64,000 nucleotides of DNA from JBIQKZ01 sp044464765. GTDB lineage: Bacteria > Pseudomonadota > Gammaproteobacteria > Burkholderiales > Burkholderiaceae_B. Below the pieces are notes generated by a model. The model saw only the letters and a list, made by a program, of their open reading frames with translations, did not search any database and was not told the DNA's origin. Each line of letters begins with the position of its first letter. Position 1 is the first letter of the stretch. Where the stretch lies: assembly GCA_044464765.1 (NCBI GenBank), contig JBIQKZ010000001.1:186001-250000 (forward strand). The letters are read 5' to 3'. The position numbers were made by a program, and so were the translations under genes. Below, in pieces: positions 25,708-34,196 of this stretch.

Positions 25708-26553
25708 TTACTTGACTTGCTTCCAGTAGGCAGCGTTCAGACGCCAGGCGACGACGAAGAACAAGCCCAGAAACAAGAGCACCCAGACCCCCAGCTTCTT
25801 GCGGAACAATTGGTTGGGTTCGGCCATCCAGCCAAGGAAGTTGGACAGATCGGCCACGTTGTTGTCGTAAGCCGCTGCCTGGGCCGCATTGGCGGGCTGG
25901 AATGAAACCTTGTCGACGACCGGGCCCGTATAGTTTTGCATGGGCTCGGTGGTTACCGTGGAATAGCCTTGCGCGTCGTGGGTTGTCGTGGTGCGTTCCC
26001 AGACTTTGGCGCCGTCTTTTTCCACGGGGTGAATGGCGACATGAGTTTGGGTGACCGGGCCTTGCAGTTGCCACAGGGCGTGGGGCATGCCCACGCTTGG
26101 GAACACCGCGTTATCCCAGCCTGTTTTCTGGGTTGTGTCGCGATAGAACGTGCGCAGGAAGGTGTAGATGTAGTCGACGCCCGATGGCCCCATGGTGGTG
26201 GATTTGGCGCGCGCAATGACGGACAGGTCGGGCGGCGTCATGCCGAACCAGTTCTTGGCGTCGGTTGGCGTCATGGCGATGTGCATCAGGTCGCCCACCT
26301 TGTCGGCCGTGAACAGCAGGTTCTTCTTGATCTCTTCGTCGGTCAGACCCAGTTCCGTCAGGACGTTATAGCGCATGGCGTTGGCGCTATGGCAGTTAAG
26401 ACAGTAGTTCACGAACAGCTTCGCGCCATTCTGCAGCGAGGCCATATCATTGATCCGGTCGGGGGCGGCGTCTAGCTTGTACCCGCCGCCCGCCGCCATT
26501 GCGACTGTGGCCGTCAGGGTTAAAGCGATAGCGCCAAGCAACTTTTTAATCAT
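25708..26553 (-). CDS. petC: Cytochrome c1 of the bc1 complex
   Basis: A 281-residue c-type cytochrome of ubiquinol-cytochrome c reductase, which passes electrons from the Rieske protein to a soluble cytochrome c. It has a Sec signal peptide (KKLLGAIALTLTATVAMA), the heme-binding CLNCHSANAMRYN, MTPPDLSVIARAKS, and a C-terminal membrane anchor LGVWVLLFLGLFFVVAW that holds the heme domain on the periplasmic face. ATG 26553 has GGA at proper spacing; ATG 26559 (adding MI) is the other choice. Last gene of petABC, 24 bases after petB. Confidence 0.95.
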   Translation of the reverse strand: MIKKLLGAIALTLTATVAMAAGGGYKLDAAPDRINDMASLQNGAKLFVNYCLNCHSANAMRYNVLTELGLTDEEIKKNLLFTADKVGDLMHIAMTPTDAKNWFGMTPPDLSVIARAKSTTMGPSGVDYIYTFLRTFYRDTTQKTGWDNAVFPSVGMPHALWQLQGPVTQTHVAIHPVEKDGAKVWERTTTTHDAQGYSTVTTEPMQNYTGPVVDKVSFQPANAAQAAAYDNNVADLSNFLGWMAEPNQLFRKKLGVWVLLFLGLFFVVAWRLNAAYWKQVK

Positions 26554-26577
26554 GATCATTCCGTTTGTATTGTTGAC

Positions 26578-27966
26578 CTAGTGGGGTTTGAACTGGATGC
26601 GGTCCGGCACGGGCTTGAAGGTGCCCAGACGGCTCCATACCGGCATCAGCAGGAAGAAACCAAGGTAGATCAGGGTGCCAATCTGGCTCATCAGATTGAA
26701 GACGGGGCTGGGGGCTTGCGTGCCCAGGTAGCCCAGGATCAGGAACGTGATGATAAATATGCCATACAGATATTTATGCCAGGTGGGACGGTAACGAATC
26801 GAACGTACGGGGGAGTGGTCGAGCCAGGGCAGGAAGAACAGGATCACGACCGCACCGCCCATGGCCACCACGCCCCAGAACTTCGCGTCGATGGTGCGCA
26901 GCAGGATGGCGATGATGATAAGGATGGCGGGAACCGCAATGCGCCAGATGCCGCGCAGATTGCTCTTGATGAAGATGGCGACGGCGGCGATGACGGCTGC
27001 GCCGGCCAGAACCCAGGTGAAGTCGGCGGTAATGGCACGCAGCATGGAATAGAACGGCGTGAAATACCAGACCGGAGCGATGTGCTCGGGTGTTTTCAGC
27101 GAGTCGGCTGGAATGAAATTGTTGTATTCCAGGAAGTAGCCGCCCATTTCAGGCGCGAAGAACACGATGGCGGCAAAGACGATCAGGAAGCCCGCAACGC
27201 CCACCAGGTCGTGCACGGAATAGTAGGGATGGAAGGGGATGCCGTCCAGGGGACGGCCCTTGCTGTCTTTGGGGCCGGCCTTGATTTCCACGCCGTCGGG
27301 GTTGTTCGAGCCCACTTCGTGCAGTGCGATGATGTGCGCCACCACCAGGCCGATCAGGACCAGCGGAATGGCGATGACGTGGAATGCGAAGAATCGGTTA
27401 AGCGTTGCGTCGGACACGACGTAGTCGCCACGGATCCAGATGGACAGTTCAGGCCCGATGAAGGGAATGGCCGAGAACAGGTTGACGATAACTTGCGCGC
27501 CCCAGTAGGACATTTGGCCCCAGGGAAGCAGGTAGCCGAAGAAGGCTTCGCCCATGAGACAGAGGAAGATGGCTACGCCGAAGACCCAGACGAGCTCGCG
27601 CGGCTTGCGGTAGGAGCCGTAGAACAGCCCGCGCAGCATATGCAGGTAGACCACCACGAAGAACATGGAGGCTCCGGTGGAGTGCATGTAGCGGATTAGC
27701 CAGCCCCAGGACACTTCGCGCATGATGAATTCGACGGACTGGAAAGCAAGCTGGCCGTCGGGCTTGTAGTTCATGACCAGGAAAATACCGGTAACGATCT
27801 GGATGACCAGCACCAGCAACGCCAGGGAACCAAAGAAATACCAAAAGTTGAAGTTCTTTGGTGCGTAGTATTCCGACATGTGCTCTTTGAAGAGTTTGCT
27901 AAGCGGAAAGCGCCTATCAATCCATCCCAAGAGTCCTGTCGTTTCGACGGTTTTCTCGCCAGCCAT
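26578..27966 (-). CDS. petB: Cytochrome b of the bc1 complex
   Basis: A 462-residue integral membrane subunit carrying both b hemes and the two quinol/quinone sites. The protein has the expected helices and heme histidines: HSTGASMFFVVVYLHMLRG in helix B and FFAFHVIAIPLVLIGLVVAHI in helix D. The Qo-site PEWY motif is replaced by PVWYF (in IAPVWYFTPFYSML), a known variation in proteobacteria that keeps the Tyr. It is one polypeptide of the proteobacterial type rather than the split b6/subunit IV form. It lies 91 bases after petA. Confidence 0.96.
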   Translation of the reverse strand: MAGEKTVETTGLLGWIDRRFPLSKLFKEHMSEYYAPKNFNFWYFFGSLALLVLVIQIVTGIFLVMNYKPDGQLAFQSVEFIMREVSWGWLIRYMHSTGASMFFVVVYLHMLRGLFYGSYRKPRELVWVFGVAIFLCLMGEAFFGYLLPWGQMSYWGAQVIVNLFSAIPFIGPELSIWIRGDYVVSDATLNRFFAFHVIAIPLVLIGLVVAHIIALHEVGSNNPDGVEIKAGPKDSKGRPLDGIPFHPYYSVHDLVGVAGFLIVFAAIVFFAPEMGGYFLEYNNFIPADSLKTPEHIAPVWYFTPFYSMLRAITADFTWVLAGAAVIAAVAIFIKSNLRGIWRIAVPAILIIIAILLRTIDAKFWGVVAMGGAVVILFFLPWLDHSPVRSIRYRPTWHKYLYGIFIITFLILGYLGTQAPSPVFNLMSQIGTLIYLGFFLLMPVWSRLGTFKPVPDRIQFKPH

Positions 27967-28057
27967 GAAACGGCTCCTTTTAATCTTACGAGGCGTGTAA
28001 TGTAATTAGTGTCGCGGGGCGGCCGAGACTAAGGCCGGCCAATTCTTGTTCGGTGCT

Positions 28058-28702
28058 TCAGGCGGGGTGGTCTTCGTCAACCCCGATAGTAACGCTGGAA
28101 CCGTCCGCCGAGTAGATGTAAGGCGGGACTTCAAGGTTGTCGGGAGCGGGCTTGTTCTTGAACACCCGACCGGCCAGATCGAACGTGGAACCATGGCAGG
28201 GGCAGAAGAAGCCGCCTTCCCAGTCGGCGGGCATGCCACCGCCGCCGCCTGCCGCCAGATGCGGCGTGGGCGAGCAGCCCAGGTGCGTGCAAATTCCCAC
28301 GCACACGAAGAGTTCGGGCTTGCGGGAGCGGTAATTGTTCATGGCGTACGGCGGGGTGAAGCCCGGGCGCTCGGAATGAGGGTCGGCCAGCTCAGGGTCG
28401 AGCTTGGGAAGTTCTTCGATTTGCGCCTCGGTGCGATGCAGCAGCCAGACGGGCTTGCCGCGCCATTCGACCGTGCGCATTTCGCCGGGAGCGATGTCGG
28501 TGACATTCACTTCAACCGGGGCGCCGGCGGCCCTTGCCTTGGCGGATGGGGCAAAGGAGCCCACAAAGGGCACCGCGGTGGCCACGCCGGCCACACCCCC
28601 AACCGCACAGGTGGTGGTAAGCCACATCCGTCGCGAGGGGTCGGGTGGCAGCTCGGCGGTAAGCGCATTGACGTCAACGAGGTGTGACTTGTCCTGACTC
28701 AT
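28058..28702 (-). CDS. petA: Rieske iron-sulfur protein of the bc1 complex
   Basis: A 214-residue subunit with an N-terminal twin-arginine-type anchor (RRMWLTTTCAVGGVAGVATA), which ties its export to the Tat system encoded a few kilobases away. The 2Fe-2S ligands are in CTHLGCSP and CPCHGSTFD. An insertion rich in glycine (LAAGGGGGM) lies between the two boxes. The start is ATG 28702 with AAGGA seven bases upstream; an upstream in-frame ATG at 28741 adds only unrelated residues. First gene of petABC and divergent from mscL. Confidence 0.95.
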   Translation of the reverse strand: MSQDKSHLVDVNALTAELPPDPSRRMWLTTTCAVGGVAGVATAVPFVGSFAPSAKARAAGAPVEVNVTDIAPGEMRTVEWRGKPVWLLHRTEAQIEELPKLDPELADPHSERPGFTPPYAMNNYRSRKPELFVCVGICTHLGCSPTPHLAAGGGGGMPADWEGGFFCPCHGSTFDLAGRVFKNKPAPDNLEVPPYIYSADGSSVTIGVDEDHPA

Positions 28703-28827
28703 TCTTGTATCCTTATCCATGCCCCGAAAGAGGCATCCCATTCAAGGTTTTTACCGTATTGAATATCCTATCAACCGCGTATTATAGCGTTACCCGGCAG
28801 TGGGTGAAATTACTCAAGGAAAGACAC

Positions 28828-29286
28828 ATGAGCAAAACAAGCGGTTTCTTGAACGAATTCCGTGAATTCGCGGTTAAAGGCAATATGATCGATTTGGCCG
28901 TCGGTGTGATCATCGGCGCGGCCTTTGGCAAGATCATCGACTCGTTGGTCAAAGATGTGATCATGCCGATCATCAGTTTCATTCTCGGGGGGCAGGTCGA
29001 CTTCAGCAATATGTTCTGGATACTGACCGAGCCCGAAAACTATACGGGGCCGCGCACCTACGATGCACTGACCGAAGCGGGCGGCAATGTCCTGGCCTGG
29101 GGCAACTTCATTACCATCCTGATCAACTTCATCCTGTTGGCCTTTGTGGTGTTCATGCTGGTCAAGATGGTCAATGCCGCGCGCCGCAGCCTCGAGCGTG
29201 AAAAAGCGGCGGTACCTGCTGCGCCAGAGCCCACGCCTGCCGACATCGTCTTGCTGGGCGAAATCCGCGATCTTCTGAAGAAGTAA
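28828..29286 (+). CDS. mscL: Large-conductance mechanosensitive channel
   Basis: A 152-residue pentameric inner-membrane channel that opens under membrane tension and protects against hypo-osmotic shock. The N-terminal amphipathic helix and first membrane helix are FLNEFREFAVKGNMIDLAVG and VIIGAAFGKIIDSLVKDVIM; the second helix is FITILINFILLAFVVFMLVK, followed by a cytoplasmic helix. AAGGAAAG stands before ATG 28828. It is divergent from petA with 125 bases between starts and ends four bases from the convergent Nif3 gene. Confidence 0.96.
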   Translation: MSKTSGFLNEFREFAVKGNMIDLAVGVIIGAAFGKIIDSLVKDVIMPIISFILGGQVDFSNMFWILTEPENYTGPRTYDALTEAGGNVLAWGNFITILINFILLAFVVFMLVKMVNAARRSLEREKAAVPAAPEPTPADIVLLGEIRDLLKK

Positions 29287-29290
29287 GCCC

Positions 29291-30067
29291 TCAGATGGGG
29301 TTGTTCACGTCAATGAACTGCACCTTTATGTTGAAGCGCTCGGCGATGGCTTGCCCGACGGCCTGCACGCCATAGCGTTCGGTGGCGTGGTGGCCGGCGG
29401 CGATAAAGCCCACGCCGGTTTCCTGCGCCAGGTGGTAGGTTTGCTCCGAGGCCTCGCCGGTAATGTACGCTTGCGCGCCGGCGTCGATGGCCGACTGCAT
29501 CATATTCTGGGCGCCCCCGGTGCACCAGGCCACCCGTTCAATTTTTTGTTGTGGATTACCCACAACCAGCGGCTGGCGATGTAAAGCTTTGCAAATTCCC
29601 GTGCCCAGCGCTTCGAGCGTCTGCGGCTGCACGCAGCGCCCCAGCCATACCAGGCTGTCAGGACCGCAGGTCAGCGGGGTGCCCTCGTCGTCGCGGTCGG
29701 CTTGCAGCCCCAGAACCTTGGCCAGTTGGGCGTTGTTGCCAAGGGTTGGGTGGGCGTCCAGCGGCAAATGGTAGGCGAATAGATTCAGGTCGTGCGCCAG
29801 GGCCAGGGCGGTGCGTTCGCGCTTGGGGCCGATCAGGCGGGGGTCTTCATTCTTCCAGAACCAGCCATGGTGCACCAGGACGGCATCGGCCTCTTGTTCG
29901 ATGGCCGCCTCCAGAAGGGCCCGCGATGCGGTAACTCCGGTGATAATGTGACGGATCACGCTTTTGCCTTCGACTTGCAAGCCGTTGGGGCAGTAGTCCC
30001 GGAACCGTTGGGGTTGTAGAAGGGTGTCCAGCCATTGGGCCAGTTCGCTTGTGGAAACCTGATTCAT
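29291..30067 (-). CDS. Nif3-like dinuclear metal-centre protein (YbgI family)
   Basis: A 258-residue protein of the Nif3/GTP cyclohydrolase I type 2 family, which forms hexameric rings with a two-metal site. Metal-ligand motifs are HHGWFWKNEDP near residue 65 and GHHATERYG near the C terminus, with LDAHPTLGNNAQLA between. Its reaction in bacteria remains poorly defined. The start is ATG 30067, matching the family N terminus (STSELAQWLDTLL); a longer frame to 30145 has no support. The start codons of this gene and of the DegS-like gene are only 16 bases apart, so each promoter must lie inside the neighbour. Confidence 0.88.
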   Translation of the reverse strand: MNQVSTSELAQWLDTLLQPQRFRDYCPNGLQVEGKSVIRHIITGVTASRALLEAAIEQEADAVLVHHGWFWKNEDPRLIGPKRERTALALAHDLNLFAYHLPLDAHPTLGNNAQLAKVLGLQADRDDEGTPLTCGPDSLVWLGRCVQPQTLEALGTGICKALHRQPLVVGNPQQKIERVAWCTGGAQNMMQSAIDAGAQAYITGEASEQTYHLAQETGVGFIAAGHHATERYGVQAVGQAIAERFNIKVQFIDVNNPI

Positions 30068-30083
30068 TAATTGACTTTGCCTT

Positions 30084-31253
30084 ATGCGTCGATTTTGGTT
30101 GCTTTTCGCCCAGACCGTTACTGTGTGTCTTGGTATTTTATTCATCGTGGCGACATTGCGCCCTGATTGGCTGTCGCGCGATGCGCCGCGCCAGGCGCCG
30201 CCGGCGCCTCCTCAGCTCGACCAGATAACGTTGGGGGCGGCGGGGATGCCGTCGTATGCGTCGGCTGTGGCCCGCGCGGCGCCGGCCGTTGTCAGTGTTT
30301 ATACCAGCAAACAGGTTCGCGAACCCGCGTTCCCCTTGCTCGAGGACCCTGATCTGGCGCGCCTGTTTGGTGATTTGCCGGGGTTTAGCCGCCATCGAAG
30401 GGCCTCCGCGCTTGGCTCGGGGGTGATTGTTCGTGCCGAGGGCTATGTGCTGACTAATTACCATGTCATCGATGCGGCGGACGCCATACGCGTTGCGTTG
30501 GGTGATGGCCGCGAGACCAAGGCCCAATTGGTGGGTGCGGATCCCGAAAGCGATCTGGCGGTGCTCAAGATCGACTTGCCCGATCTGGCCAGCATCGAAT
30601 TTAGCAACGGCCAGCCGCTGCGTGTTGGCGATGTCGTGCTGGCCATTGGCAATCCGTTCGGGGTGGGTCAGACCACTACCATGGGGATTGTGTCCGCGCT
30701 GGGTCGTAACCGCCTGGGCATTAATTTGTATGAAAACTTCATCCAGACCGATGCCGCCATCAATCCGGGCAATTCGGGTGGCGCGTTAATTGATGCGCAA
30801 GGCCGGCTGGTTGGCATTAATACCGCCATTTACTCAGAAACCGGCGGTTCGCTGGGCATTGGTTTTGCCATTCCTTCGGCCGCCGCGAATATCATCCTGG
30901 AGCAAATCGTTGCCAAGGGCCACGTAACCCGTGGTTGGCTGGGCATTGAACCGCAAGACATCACCCCCGATCTGGCCAGGGCTTTTAATTTGAAACAGCA
31001 AAATGGGGTCATTGTCGCGGGCGTGCTCAAAGGCGGGCCGGCGGCGCAAGCGGGTATTCGGGTGGGGGACATCGTGCGCGAACTCGATGGGCAGCCGGTT
31101 CTGGACACCATCGGCTTTCTGAATCAGATCGCGCCGCTTGCGCCTGGGCAGAAGGCGGCACTGACCTTGCTGCGTTCGGGCAAACAGCTGTCCGTGACGA
31201 TAGACGTGGGTGAACGGCCCACCTCACGCCGCCCAAAAACGCGCGGGCGTTGA
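30084..31253 (+). CDS. DegS/HhoB-like trypsin-fold serine protease with PDZ domain
   Basis: A 389-residue HtrA-family protease anchored to the inner membrane by residues about 5-25 (WLLFAQTVTVCLGILFIVAT), with the rest in the periplasm. The triad is His127 in NYHVID, Asp157 in ESDLAVLK and Ser231 in GNSGGAL. One PDZ domain follows from about residue 280 (RGWLGIEPQDI, GVIVAGVLKGGPA). The layout is that of DegS, which starts the sigma-E response by cutting RseA; no rpoE or rseA is in the window. I see no convincing ribosome site before ATG 30084, so the transcript may be nearly leaderless or the start poorly translated. Confidence 0.9.
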   Translation: MRRFWLLFAQTVTVCLGILFIVATLRPDWLSRDAPRQAPPAPPQLDQITLGAAGMPSYASAVARAAPAVVSVYTSKQVREPAFPLLEDPDLARLFGDLPGFSRHRRASALGSGVIVRAEGYVLTNYHVIDAADAIRVALGDGRETKAQLVGADPESDLAVLKIDLPDLASIEFSNGQPLRVGDVVLAIGNPFGVGQTTTMGIVSALGRNRLGINLYENFIQTDAAINPGNSGGALIDAQGRLVGINTAIYSETGGSLGIGFAIPSAAANIILEQIVAKGHVTRGWLGIEPQDITPDLARAFNLKQQNGVIVAGVLKGGPAAQAGIRVGDIVRELDGQPVLDTIGFLNQIAPLAPGQKAALTLLRSGKQLSVTIDVGERPTSRRPKTRGR

Positions 31254-31256
31254 AGG

Positions 31257-31295
31257 CATGCGCCGTGCGCATGAGGTACGCTCTTGCAGGAGCGT
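31257..31295 (+). terminator. Two short hairpins after the DegS-like gene
   Basis: CATGCGC-CGT-GCGCATG (31257-31273) and ACGCTC-TTGCAG-GAGCGT (31278-31295) follow the protease stop directly. There is no T-run, so efficient intrinsic termination is uncertain. The gap to the convergent tatC end (31389) has nothing else that I recognise. Confidence 0.35.
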
Positions 31296-31388
31296 CTGTG
31301 TGCAGGATATCGAATGCATGTGCCGTGTGAGGTGGGTACGGGTTGCGAAGCGGCCTGGCGCATCACGCCAGCGTTTACCGTACCCGGC

Positions 31389-32174
31389 TTAGTCGGCGTT
31401 TTCTTCCGGCCCCGCCGTGGCGGGCGCGCCCCGTTTTTCGAGCGCAGAGGCCACCAGCAAGCCCACTTCGAACAGCAGGCATAGCGGCACGGCCAGCATG
31501 AACTGGCTAAGCACATCGGGCGGCGTGACCACGGCGGCGATGACAAACGCGCCAACGATCACATAGCCCCGGGCAGCCTTTAGTTTGGCGACGGAAACCA
31601 CCCCGGTCTTGACCAGCAGGATAACGGCGATCGGAACTTCGAAGGTAACGCCGAACGCGATGAACATGGTGATGACGAAGCTGACGTAAGCTTCGATGTC
31701 GGGAGCCGGCGTGATTGAATCGGGAGCAAAGCCGGCAATGAAGTGAAAGACGGTCTTGAACACCACGAAATAGCAAAACGCCATTCCCGCCAGGAAGAGC
31801 AGCGTGCTGGAAAGAATCAGCGGCAGGGCCAGGCGTTGTTCGTGCTGATACAAGCCGGGGGCTACGAAGGCCCAGGCCTGATATAAAACCACCGGCAGAG
31901 CTATGACGAGCGCGGCTAGCAGCGTGACCTTCAGGGGAACCATGAAGGGCGTGATGACCCCTGTGGCAATCATGCGGGTGCCTTGCGGCAGTGAAGCCAG
32001 CATGGGTTGCGCCAGGTAGTCGTAGATGGCCGACGCGCCCGGGTAGAGAAACAGAATTACGAAAATGACCAACACGGCGCCCACGGCCTTTAGCAAGCGC
32101 GTGCGTAGTTCGATCAGATGAGAGATGAAGCTGTCTTTGCTGTCGTCGTCCCGAAGGCGGTCGTCCTGCGTCAC
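31389..32174 (-). CDS. tatC: Sec-independent protein translocase TatC
   Basis: A 261-residue six-helix membrane protein that with TatB forms the receptor for twin-arginine signal peptides. The N-terminal SFISHLIELRTRLLKAVGAV and the region FVAPGLYQHEQRLALPLI hold the conserved cytoplasmic residues, including the FxxPGLxxxER-like segment (here EQR). VISVTFEVPIAV-like FGVTFEVPIAVILLV and TPPDVLSQFMLAVPL follow. It starts at GTG 32174, inside the tatB stop (GTGA overlap), so translation is coupled. Probable local client: the Rieske protein PetA. Confidence 0.95.
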   Translation of the reverse strand: MTQDDRLRDDDSKDSFISHLIELRTRLLKAVGAVLVIFVILFLYPGASAIYDYLAQPMLASLPQGTRMIATGVITPFMVPLKVTLLAALVIALPVVLYQAWAFVAPGLYQHEQRLALPLILSSTLLFLAGMAFCYFVVFKTVFHFIAGFAPDSITPAPDIEAYVSFVITMFIAFGVTFEVPIAVILLVKTGVVSVAKLKAARGYVIVGAFVIAAVVTPPDVLSQFMLAVPLCLLFEVGLLVASALEKRGAPATAGPEENAD

Positions 32175-32662
32175 GTGGATGTCTCGTTCGATGGGGTGAG
32201 GGCGGCTGCCGCCTTGGCTGTGGATTTCGCCGGGGCGGCGTCGGCCTGGGGTTCGGCGTCGGCTACGGGCGCGACGGGGGGCGGGTCGACGGCGTCAAGA
32301 TGCAACTGTGGCGAAACCGTATCGGGCATCGAGGCGGCCTCGCGGGCGGTCTCGTTGATCGACTGGGCGGCTTGCTCCATGGCCTGCTTGGCGTCTTCCA
32401 TCGGATTGGCCAGGGCGTTCTTCGTGTCGTCCACGGAAGCCCGGATGGAGTTTCTGGCTTCTTCCATTTCGTCTTTGAGCTTGCTGAACTCTTCGGCATC
32501 CATTTCGCGCCGAATGTCGGTTTTTACGTCGTTGACGTAGCGCTGGGCACGGCCCAGCAAGTGCCCGATGGTACGGGCCACTTTGGGCAGGCGTTCGGGC
32601 CCGATGACGACCAGGGCAATGACGCCGATAAGTAAAAGCTCGCTGAAGCTGACATCAAACAT
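32171..32662 (-). CDS. tatB: Sec-independent translocase TatB
   Basis: A 163-residue protein with one N-terminal membrane helix (FSELLLIGVIALVVIGPERLP, with the conserved Glu in the first turns and the GPERLP hinge), an amphipathic helix and a charged coiled region. The low-complexity Ala/Pro-rich tail is typical of beta-proteobacterial TatB. I start at ATG 32662 (MFDVSFSE); a TTG at 32680 is less likely. It is 72 bases downstream of tatA. Confidence 0.93.
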   Translation of the reverse strand: MFDVSFSELLLIGVIALVVIGPERLPKVARTIGHLLGRAQRYVNDVKTDIRREMDAEEFSKLKDEMEEARNSIRASVDDTKNALANPMEDAKQAMEQAAQSINETAREAASMPDTVSPQLHLDAVDPPPVAPVADAEPQADAAPAKSTAKAAAALTPSNETST

Positions 32663-32734
32663 GGCTGGGATACCGCGCAATCAAGACGTTGAAGAAAAGA
32701 CAATGCCGCGGCGGCGACGGGACGCCGCCGTTTG

Positions 32735-32965
32735 TCAGACGTCTTTCTGCTTGGCTTGCACGTCGATGGTTTCGCCGTCCTCGGCGCGTTGCTGGGTAAC
32801 GGCTTCGGGCTTGGCGGGGTCGCCCTGCGCGTCAGCCATTCCTTTCTTGAAGCCTTTTACCGCGCCGCCCAGGTCTTCACCCATATTGCGCAGCTTCTTG
32901 GTGCCGAAAATCAGGGCGACAATGACCAGAACAATCAGCCAGTGCCAGATACTGAAACTACCCAT
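32735..32965 (-). CDS. tatA: Sec-independent translocase TatA
   Basis: A 76-residue pore-forming subunit: membrane helix SIWHWLIVLVIVALIFGTKK, the FGTKKLRNMGEDLGGAVKGF hinge and amphipathic helix, then a charged tail. It lies 11 bases after hinT, and the hisE-hinT-tatA-B-C order continues the histidine operon on the same strand. Confidence 0.95.
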   Translation of the reverse strand: MGSFSIWHWLIVLVIVALIFGTKKLRNMGEDLGGAVKGFKKGMADAQGDPAKPEAVTQQRAEDGETIDVQAKQKDV

Positions 32966-32976
32966 GTCTATCTCCG

Positions 32977-33345
32977 TTAGGCGGCGGGCGCCGCGCGTTT
33001 ATCCCAGGGGCGGGGGCCCCCGATAATATGTAAGTGCAAATGGTCGATTTCCTGACCGCCATCGGCGCCGGTATTGACGACGAGCCGAAAGCCGCCCGAA
33101 GGGCCCGGCCGGCAACCGTTTTCCTTGGCCAGTTTAGGCGCCAATGCCATCATTCTACCCAACCAATCGGCGGCGGATTCGTCGATGTCTTGCATGGACG
33201 CCACATGCTGTCGGGGAATGAGCAGCAAATGGACGGGCGCGGCAGGATTGATGTCGTGAAAAGCAATGAACTCGTCGTTCTCGAAAACCTTTTTCGCCGG
33301 GATTTCACCCTTCTCGATTTTGCAGAACAAGCAGTTTTCGCTCAT
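32977..33345 (-). CDS. hinT: HIT-family purine nucleoside phosphoramidase-like protein
   Basis: A 122-residue histidine-triad protein. The zinc-type start CLFCKIEKGEIPAKKVFE, HDINPAAPVHLLLIPRQHV and the catalytic triad HLHLHIIGG are all present. HinT proteins hydrolyse nucleoside phosphoramidates and aminoacyl-adenylates in the cytoplasm. ATG 33345 has AAGGA upstream; a start five codons earlier is possible but lacks a site. It lies between hisE and tatA, a common arrangement in beta-proteobacteria. Confidence 0.92.
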   Translation of the reverse strand: MSENCLFCKIEKGEIPAKKVFENDEFIAFHDINPAAPVHLLLIPRQHVASMQDIDESAADWLGRMMALAPKLAKENGCRPGPSGGFRLVVNTGADGGQEIDHLHLHIIGGPRPWDKRAAPAA

Positions 33346-33420
33346 GGTATTCCTTGTCAAACGGATAGGGCGTTGTGTGGCGTGCGTGGTGCTGATGGGC
33401 TCAGGGACGCCAGACCCTAA

Positions 33421-33768
33421 TCAGGACCTGCCGCGACTGGCTTTTTCGGCCAGCCCCGAGGTGCCTTCACGCCGGGCCAGTTCGCGCAGCACGTCTTCTG
33501 GTCGAAGATTATAGTGTGCCAGGGCCACAAGGCTATGAAACCATAAATCGGCGGTTTCGTACACAATGCGATCGGGCGCGCCATCTTTGGCCGCCATGAC
33601 GAGCTCAGTGGCTTCTTCGCCAATCTTCTTCAAAAAGGCATCCGGCCCCTTGGCCAGCAGCTTGGCGGAATAGGAAGACGCCGGATCGCCGCCATTTTGG
33701 GGCAGGCGCGACTCTAGCGTGTCGGCCAGGCGGGCCAGGATATCGTCTGGGGTGTGTGGATTGCTCAT
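33421..33768 (-). CDS. hisE: Phosphoribosyl-ATP pyrophosphatase
   Basis: A 115-residue alpha-helical MazG-like enzyme that removes pyrophosphate from phosphoribosyl-ATP, step two of histidine synthesis. The EExxE-type metal motif is present in KIGEEATELVMAAKDG, and ETADLWFHSLVAL follows. HisE is separate from HisI here, unlike the HisIE fusion of enterobacteria. Its start overlaps the hisI stop by four bases (ATGA). Confidence 0.95.
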   Translation of the reverse strand: MSNPHTPDDILARLADTLESRLPQNGGDPASSYSAKLLAKGPDAFLKKIGEEATELVMAAKDGAPDRIVYETADLWFHSLVALAHYNLRPEDVLRELARREGTSGLAEKASRGRS

Positions 33769-34169
33769 TTGTAGATCAGTTTTGGGTCTTTAAGTACGGG
33801 GTCGACGGCAGCCCAGGCTGCCTGGTCGTCGTTGCCGTCCAGCCGCCGGAAGAAGCAGCTTTGCCGTCCGGTGTGACAGGCGATGCCGCCCAGCTGTTCC
33901 ACGTCCAGCAAAATGACATCGCCGTCGCAGTCGAGGCGGATTTCGTGCACGATTTGCTGGTGACCCGATTCTTCGCCTTTGCGCCAAAGCCGCCGGCGCG
34001 ACCGTGACCAGTACACGGCCCGGCGTGTGGCAGCCGTTTCCCGTAGCGCCTCGGCGTTCATCCAGGCCACCATCAACACCGTGCCGTTCTGATGGTCTTG
34101 CGCGATCGCGGGTATAAGCCCTTGTTCGTCGAACACGACCTCATTCAGCCAGGAAGCGGGATCTGTCAT
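33765..34169 (-). CDS. hisI: Phosphoribosyl-AMP cyclohydrolase
   Basis: A 134-residue zinc enzyme for step three of histidine synthesis. Motifs: VLMVAWMNAEALRETAATRR, AVYWSRSRRRLWRKGEESGH, and DCDGDVILLDVEQLGGIACH with the metal-binding aspartates and the Cys/His ligands, ending in HTGRQSCFF. It is 27 bases after hisF and coupled to hisE. Confidence 0.95.
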   Translation of the reverse strand: MTDPASWLNEVVFDEQGLIPAIAQDHQNGTVLMVAWMNAEALRETAATRRAVYWSRSRRRLWRKGEESGHQQIVHEIRLDCDGDVILLDVEQLGGIACHTGRQSCFFRRLDGNDDQAAWAAVDPVLKDPKLIYK

Positions 34170-34196
34170 TTGGCTATTCCTTTCGTGTCGGCAGCC

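Noticed and set aside
26581..27699. 372-codon open frame antisense to petB
   Set aside because: Low-complexity composition (rich in Gly, Asp, Gln), no known domain; petB explains the sequence.
28759..28787. TTGAAT-N15/17-TATTAT/TTATAG as mscL promoter
   Set aside because: Either the spacer is too short or the -10 is a poor match; position is plausible but evidence is weak.
31256..31345. Imperfect duplication (GCATGCGCCGTG and GCATGTGCCGTG) after the DegS-like gene
   Set aside because: Only two poor copies with differing continuation; not enough to call a repeat element.
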